NCBI GenBank assembly: GCA_034769895.1
Contig: JAWRYS010001497.1
Coordinates: 1 to 64,000 of the forward strand
DNA: 64,000 nucleotides
DNA from: Magicicada septendecula
Lineage: Eukaryota > Arthropoda > Insecta > Hemiptera > Cicadidae
Direction: 5' to 3'
Part shown: positions 59,561 through 64,000 of the stretch, piece after piece
How the letters are laid out: each line of letters starts with the position of its first letter
Numbering within the stretch: position 1 is the stretch's first letter
The notes under the pieces: model-generated
The model's database searches: none
What the model was told of the DNA's origin: nothing
What the model saw: the letters and a program-made list of their open reading frames with translations, nothing else
Position numbers and translations under genes: made by a program

Positions 59561-59822
59561 TGATGAATTCAAAGAACGATTGTAAACCTATAGCTCTTCT
59601 GGTTGAAGTACCATACGTCTATTTTCGCCTTGTGTTTAATTGAAATTTTAAAGATTTCTTGTCAAGACTTGTACAGTATATATTCATTAAAAAGCTATGT
59701 AGTAGGTACAAAACTTTCAATGTTATTGGAAGGAGACTTAGTTTTTTAAAATTGCTCTTCTCAGCTCAGGAGTACAATTGTTACACAGTTATACTGCTAT
59801 GCTATGCCGAGGAGATAGATAT
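59561..59822. other. Non-coding
   Basis: Nothing recognised. Confidence 0.5.
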
Positions 59823-60797
59823 TGTTACGACGGTCTGACTGATCGTCGTATGGTACAGTGAAAACAAAATATAAGATACCAATGAAACCACTAATCACCA
59901 GCTTTAATTATCACAATTAACAATTTGTAATCAACAATATAGTCTCTTACAACAAATCAAATGAAAATTATCCACACGCAATAATAGTGTCAACTAATAG
60001 AGTCCCGGCCAATTATAAAACCCATAACACCTCGCCACAATACTTCGAACCTCACTGGAATAAATCGTCACTTAAACTGCCTGAGCGTCGCTGAATGCTT
60101 ATATTTATACCCGGTGAGATTCCAGAATAACCCATATTACGCGTCAACAGTACTAGAGAACACTACAGTGTAATTGCTTGCGGCCTTGAACGCAGTGTGC
60201 GCGGACCGGTGAAGTCTGGAACAGCCTCGGTCAGGGTAACGCATATTAAGAGACGTACGCACACAACATTACAGCTGGTTCTGCTGGGATAGCCGAGAAA
60301 CATGTAGAACGTTCTGTAATGGCGTAACAATATGTTATATATACAAGCGTGGATACGTGACGCTTTGGACACATTGTGTGAGCGGAAAGATTACGCAGTG
60401 CTCTCGATATTTCCAGCCGCGCCTTCTATACCTTGGTTGATTATTCTACATGCAACCAGGTCCATCTTGACACGTTCTACACCACACAGACGAAGCATGA
60501 AAGTACTTTACGGTAGCGGCGAGTCAATCTGAGTTTGAAAAGCGCAGCGATAAGAATACGAGCTATTGTGTATAAAGTGGTAATTGCGTATTATTGTAAT
60601 TGGTGACTTGTATTGTTTCTCTGTTAATTTAATGGTATTTATTGTTTATTACAATACTGTGTGTTGAATAATCATGAACCTGAATAGTTTTGTATAGGAA
60701 TGTTTTTTTTTGTTCATTGCAACTTCAATTAAAGTTACGAGAAACGAATTCTCTGGTGTTGTTTTATTCCACGACGATCCGCGAGACCGTCGTAAGA
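59823..60797. mobile_element. Element of about 975 bp with inverted ends (DNA element or solo LTR)
   Basis: The ends TGTTACGACGGTCT and AGACCGTCGTAAGA are inverse over 12 bases, and the match continues imperfectly for about 28 bases (GATCGTCGT also shared). The TG start is compatible with a solo LTR, but the right end is not CA. No clear target duplication. Short frames inside have no motif. Confidence 0.5.
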
Positions 60798-61315
60798 CTA
60801 TATTTCCGCTAAAATAATTAATACAATAAATTAAACGAACCTACGTCGATACAAATAAATAACAAGTTGAGATTTGCAGCGTCACGTACATAAACCAGGG
60901 CAGTCACGTAGACCGGCACTAGACTGACAGGGCAGAAACCACACGTAAACGTAATCGACCTATCATTATTGGTCTCCGAGTAACACCTCTACATAGTAAA
61001 TTAAATTCAGTGAAAGTGTTTGTACGGACAAGCAATAAATTTCTACGGCGCTCGCTTCAGTCTTTTATGGTTCTGTTATGTCACAGTGTTTATTTTGAGC
61101 AACTGAATGTTGCGATACGATGTAGTATTCATTAATCTGTCAGAATCTAATGCAGTCTAATGACAACCGCCATCTACACATTGACACACCAAAATAAGGA
61201 ACAAATTAATTGGCCAATTATTTTGAAATCAATAGGAGATATGACACAGATTTTGAAAGACCCTCTATGGGTCAAATGCAATAAAAACGTTACCGTCAGA
61301 GGAACATAACAAATA
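60798..61315. other. Non-coding
   Basis: Nothing recognised. Confidence 0.5.
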
Positions 61316-62118
61316 GCGGAGAGTGCCCAAAACCTCTTGGTTATGTCTGTTGTTTCCTTATGTACACACTCGATTTCACAGTGTAATAGCGAAGAATGCC
61401 CAAAACCTCTTGGTTATGTCTGTTGTTTCCGTATGTACACACTCGATTTCACAGTGTAATAGCGGAGAGTGCCCAAAACCTCTTGGTTATGTCTGTTGTT
61501 TCCTTATGTACACACTCGATTTCACAGTGTAATAGCGGAGAGTGCCCAAAACCTCTTGGTTATGTCTGTTGTTTCCTTATGTACACACTCGATTTCACAG
61601 TGTAATAGCGGAGAGTGCCAAAAACCTCTTGGTTATGTCTGTTGTTTCCTTATGTACACACTCGATTTCACAGTGTAATAGCGGAGAGTGCCAAAAACCT
61701 CTTGGTTATGTCTGTTGTTTCCTTATGTACACGCTCGATTTCACAGTGTAATAGCGGAGAGTGCCCAAAACCTCTTGGTTATGTCTGTTGTTTCCTTATG
61801 AACACGCTCGATTTCACAGTGTAATAGCGGAGAGTGCCCAAAACCTCTTGGTTATGTCTGTTGTTTCCTTATGTACACACTCGATTTCACAGTGTAATAG
61901 CGGAGAGTGCCCAAAACCTCTTGGTTATGTCTGTTGTTTCCTTATGTACACACTCGATTTCACAGTGTAATAGCGGAGAGTGCCCAAAACCTCTTGGTTA
62001 TGTCTGTTGTTTCCTTATGTACACACTCGATTTCACAGTGTAATAGCGGAGAGTGCCCAAAACCTCTTGGTTATGTCTGTTGTTTCCTTATGTACACACT
62101 CGATTTCACAGTGTAATA
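61316..62118. repeat. 73-bp minisatellite, 11 copies
   Basis: The unit runs from 'tagcggagagtgcccaaaac' to 'cgatttcacagtgtaa' and repeats at exactly 73 bases from about 61316. Copies are nearly identical; variants include 'gccaaaaac' in copies 5 and 6, 'cacgctcg' in copies 6 and 7, and copy 2 with 'gaagaatg'. Overlapping 69-residue frames repeat down the array because 73 is not a multiple of 3; they are artefacts. Confidence 0.97.
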
Positions 62119-62515
62119 ATAGACGCTTTCAGAATTTAACATTACATAACCCTGAAATTATTTAATCTCGTTTGACTACACGGTATTTAAAGTATTTAAA
62201 GAAAACACGGGAGAATTAATTTTAAACAGTAAAACGGATTTGAAATAAAAAGTTGATTCAGTCAAGAGGATGCCTTTCATTTTAACTAACTTTATGTATA
62301 ATTGTTTGTAAAGTGAATGTAAATAGCAACATATGTCTAATATAAACGCCTTTTCCTATTCTCGATTCCCGAATTCGGCATATATCGAATTATTTTCATT
62401 AACCAACAGTCGTAAATAGGGTAAGTTAAGTTAGATATTTTCTTGAACCTGTTTTTCTCAAATTCAAATGTACGCCTTACCAAGGTGTCTATTCGTAGTT
62501 CAAATTCATCTAAAT
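62119..62515. other. Non-coding
   Basis: Nothing recognised. Confidence 0.5.
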
Positions 62516-62650
62516 CTTGTTTTATTTCTGTCAATATCTTCTTTAATGCGACCAGTTACAATTATATCATCAGCATAGGCAATAGTTTGTCTAATTTTTG
62601 TTGATATGTTGCTATTATGATGTGCTAACATAAACTCAATTTGCTCTGTA
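62516..62650 (-). pseudogene. LINE RT fragment with YADD motif, copy 1
   Basis: On the minus strand it reads NISTKIRQTIAYADDIIVTG and then RIKEDIDRNKT, the palm YADD box of a non-LTR RT. The flanks on the same strand have stops. A diverged second copy lies at 63229-63345. Confidence 0.6.
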
Positions 62651-63080
62651 ATCTTAAGCCACTAGTCGATGCAGCTTCACGAAAGCTAATATGACTAGTC
62701 GCGACATATGCATGTTCGCTTTGCATCTACTTTAAAAGATAAAGACAACCACATAAAATTTGAACGGAAAGTATTAAGAACAATAGAATCGTACGAATTT
62801 TGAACTTTGATCAATAGGCAAATTTATCTAATCTTAGAGGATTAAGTATCTTGGGGACGTATATAAAACAAAAGGAAACAGAAACATAAAGATCCTTAAG
62901 AATCGAAACCTATGGAAATCAGGCCTAGAGGAGAAGACCTCGATAAGGTTGTTAAACAACGTAGAAGAAGATACGAGAGTGCTACAAAATATGAGGTTGG
63001 AGGAAGTCGGAAGTAGAAAAAAGCGGGGAAAACTTACTGAGAAAAGAAAAATCCACCAAGGGTTATACAGCTAAATAAAA
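62651..63080. other. Non-coding, possibly decayed retroelement
   Basis: Fragments on the plus strand near 62770-63050 are Lys/Arg/Glu-rich and may be an old LINE C-terminus, but I cannot support a call. Confidence 0.3.
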
Positions 63081-63093
63081 AATGGAAATAAGA

Positions 63094-63221
63094 AGAAGGA
63101 GGAGGAGGAGGACGAAGACGAGGACAAAGAAGAAGAAGAAGAAGAAGAAGAAGAAGAAGAAGAAGAAGAAGAAGAAGAAGAAGAAGAAGAAGAAGAACAG
63201 CAGCAGCAGCAGCAGCAGCAT
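63094..63221. repeat. GGA/GAA tract followed by (CAG)n
   Basis: A GGA/GACGA-type start, then pure GAA (about 63127-63196), then CAG (63197-63221). The same two trinucleotides neighbour each other at 4682-4891 in the opposite order. Confidence 0.95.
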
Positions 63222-63228
63222 AAGTTCT

Positions 63229-63345
63229 TGTTTTATTTCTGTCAATGTCTTCTTTAATGCGACAAATTACAATTTATTATATAATCAGCATAGGCAATAC
63301 TTTGTCTACTTTTTGTTGATATGTTGCTATTTACATTCATTTTAT
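63229..63345 (-). pseudogene. LINE RT fragment with YADD region, copy 2 (decayed)
   Basis: About 110 bases match 62516-62640, with small indels in the part that encodes YADD in copy 1. The GAA/CAG repeat lies directly beside it. Confidence 0.5.
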
Positions 63346-64000
63346 AAACAGTTATACATAAAGTTAGTTAAAATGAACAACAACAACAACAAAACATGAA
63401 ATTACCCAATACTGAAAAATGTACAGATAACTAAAATTCGATTTACATTTGGACTAACGATAACACATGGGACCGTATTTGACTAATTCAGATACCTTAT
63501 ACTTAGGTATACGTTACTATATAGGAGATAGCGCTAATAGTTTTTTTATGGACAGGGAACATTGTGGAACCGATTTTTATCTGGTGGATATAATTAACTT
63601 TATGTACTTGAAGCGTAAAATTGTTTAATTACGTAAAATGAGAGTAAAAGCTCTAAACAGATATGAAGGAAAGTAGAAACAAAGTGTTACGATTTCGCAG
63701 TGTAATAACAAAACATGTCGGACGCAGCACATCAAACATTTACAGCCTACTGAAACAAGTTTAACTACACTCATAATTATTTGACATTCCAACTGTTATG
63801 GAGTTTTTATTGCCTTTTTTTATTGACGTCTAATATTTTTTGTCGTAAAACAGGCCACGACGTTGTACACTTAGCTGTATTCACTTGATATGTACAATTC
63901 TAAACCAGTATAATTCTTCAGAGTTTATAGTCTGAATCACAATGATTAAAATCCACACGTGTAGAGGTTTAGTCAAAATTTTGTTCTTGTTCTTCCAAAC
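63346..64000. other. Non-coding
   Basis: Near 63687-63707 the phrase 'cgatttcgcagtgtaataac' resembles the end of the 73-bp minisatellite unit. Nothing else recognised. Confidence 0.45.

Noticed and set aside
61316-62118. CRISPR-like array
   Set aside because: The whole 73-bp unit is conserved, with no variable spacers; the setting is eukaryotic. It is a minisatellite.
61323-62165. Series of overlapping 69-residue ORFs, looking like a repeat protein family
   Set aside because: They are one 73-bp DNA unit read in rotating frames; each has a stop in the unit.

Overview
The window looks like intergenic or intronic DNA from a transposon-rich arthropod genome, most likely an insect (inference). 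It is AT-rich and packed with CA/GT/CT microsatellites. It holds Ty3/gypsy LTR retrotransposons, Penelope-like elements (PLEs), hAT, mariner and pogo/Tigger relics, LINE fragments and long hairpins. The octamer TAGGCCTA occurs five times. I find no convincing host protein-coding gene, rRNA or functional tRNA. Every coding stretch I can identify belongs to a mobile element, and most are broken.

Layout. 1-3958: 3' half of a gypsy element (open pol end plus a 1.56-kb LTR). 4000-9360: CAG/GAA repeats, inverted PLE ends, a decayed hAT transposase and a dispersed repeat. 9614-14226: CA tract, SINE-like piece, a second copy of the dispersed repeat carrying a 415-bp foldback, and repeat R. 14364-23238: a complete 8.87-kb gypsy element with near-identical LTRs and a 4-bp target duplication. 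It sits inside a minus-strand PLE, exactly in the stem-II loop of that PLE's hammerhead ribozyme motif. 23235-25721: the rest of the PLE (GIY-YIG and RT C-terminus) and an unrecognised broken ORF. 27251-29800, 30225-32859 and 36268-37405: three copies of one element family with a hammerhead motif near the 5' end, a central tandem array of about 160-bp units, and matching subterminal inverted repeats. They resemble Helentron-associated interspersed elements (HINEs). Copy A interrupts repeat R, whose uninterrupted copy lies at 13868-14226. Copy C interrupts a PLE RT. 35376-38541: a long-TIR DNA element flanked by TA. 38544-47900: mostly non-coding with CA tracts, a 121-bp palindrome and a Tigger derivative. 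47909-51301: a ZMYM/TTF-type hAT with a broken transposase. 51302-64000: LINE RT relics, a TIR or solo-LTR element, an 11-copy 73-bp minisatellite and GAA/CAG repeats.

The functional logic is that of nested mobile elements, not a host pathway. The full gypsy element shows gag, a canonical -1 slippery heptamer just before the gag stop, and then protease-RT-RNase H-integrase. Its pol carries one frameshift and one stop codon. The most unusual signals are the hammerhead motifs in the HINE-like family, the ribozyme-interrupting insertion, and a possible primer-binding site complementary to the 5' end of initiator tRNA-Met.
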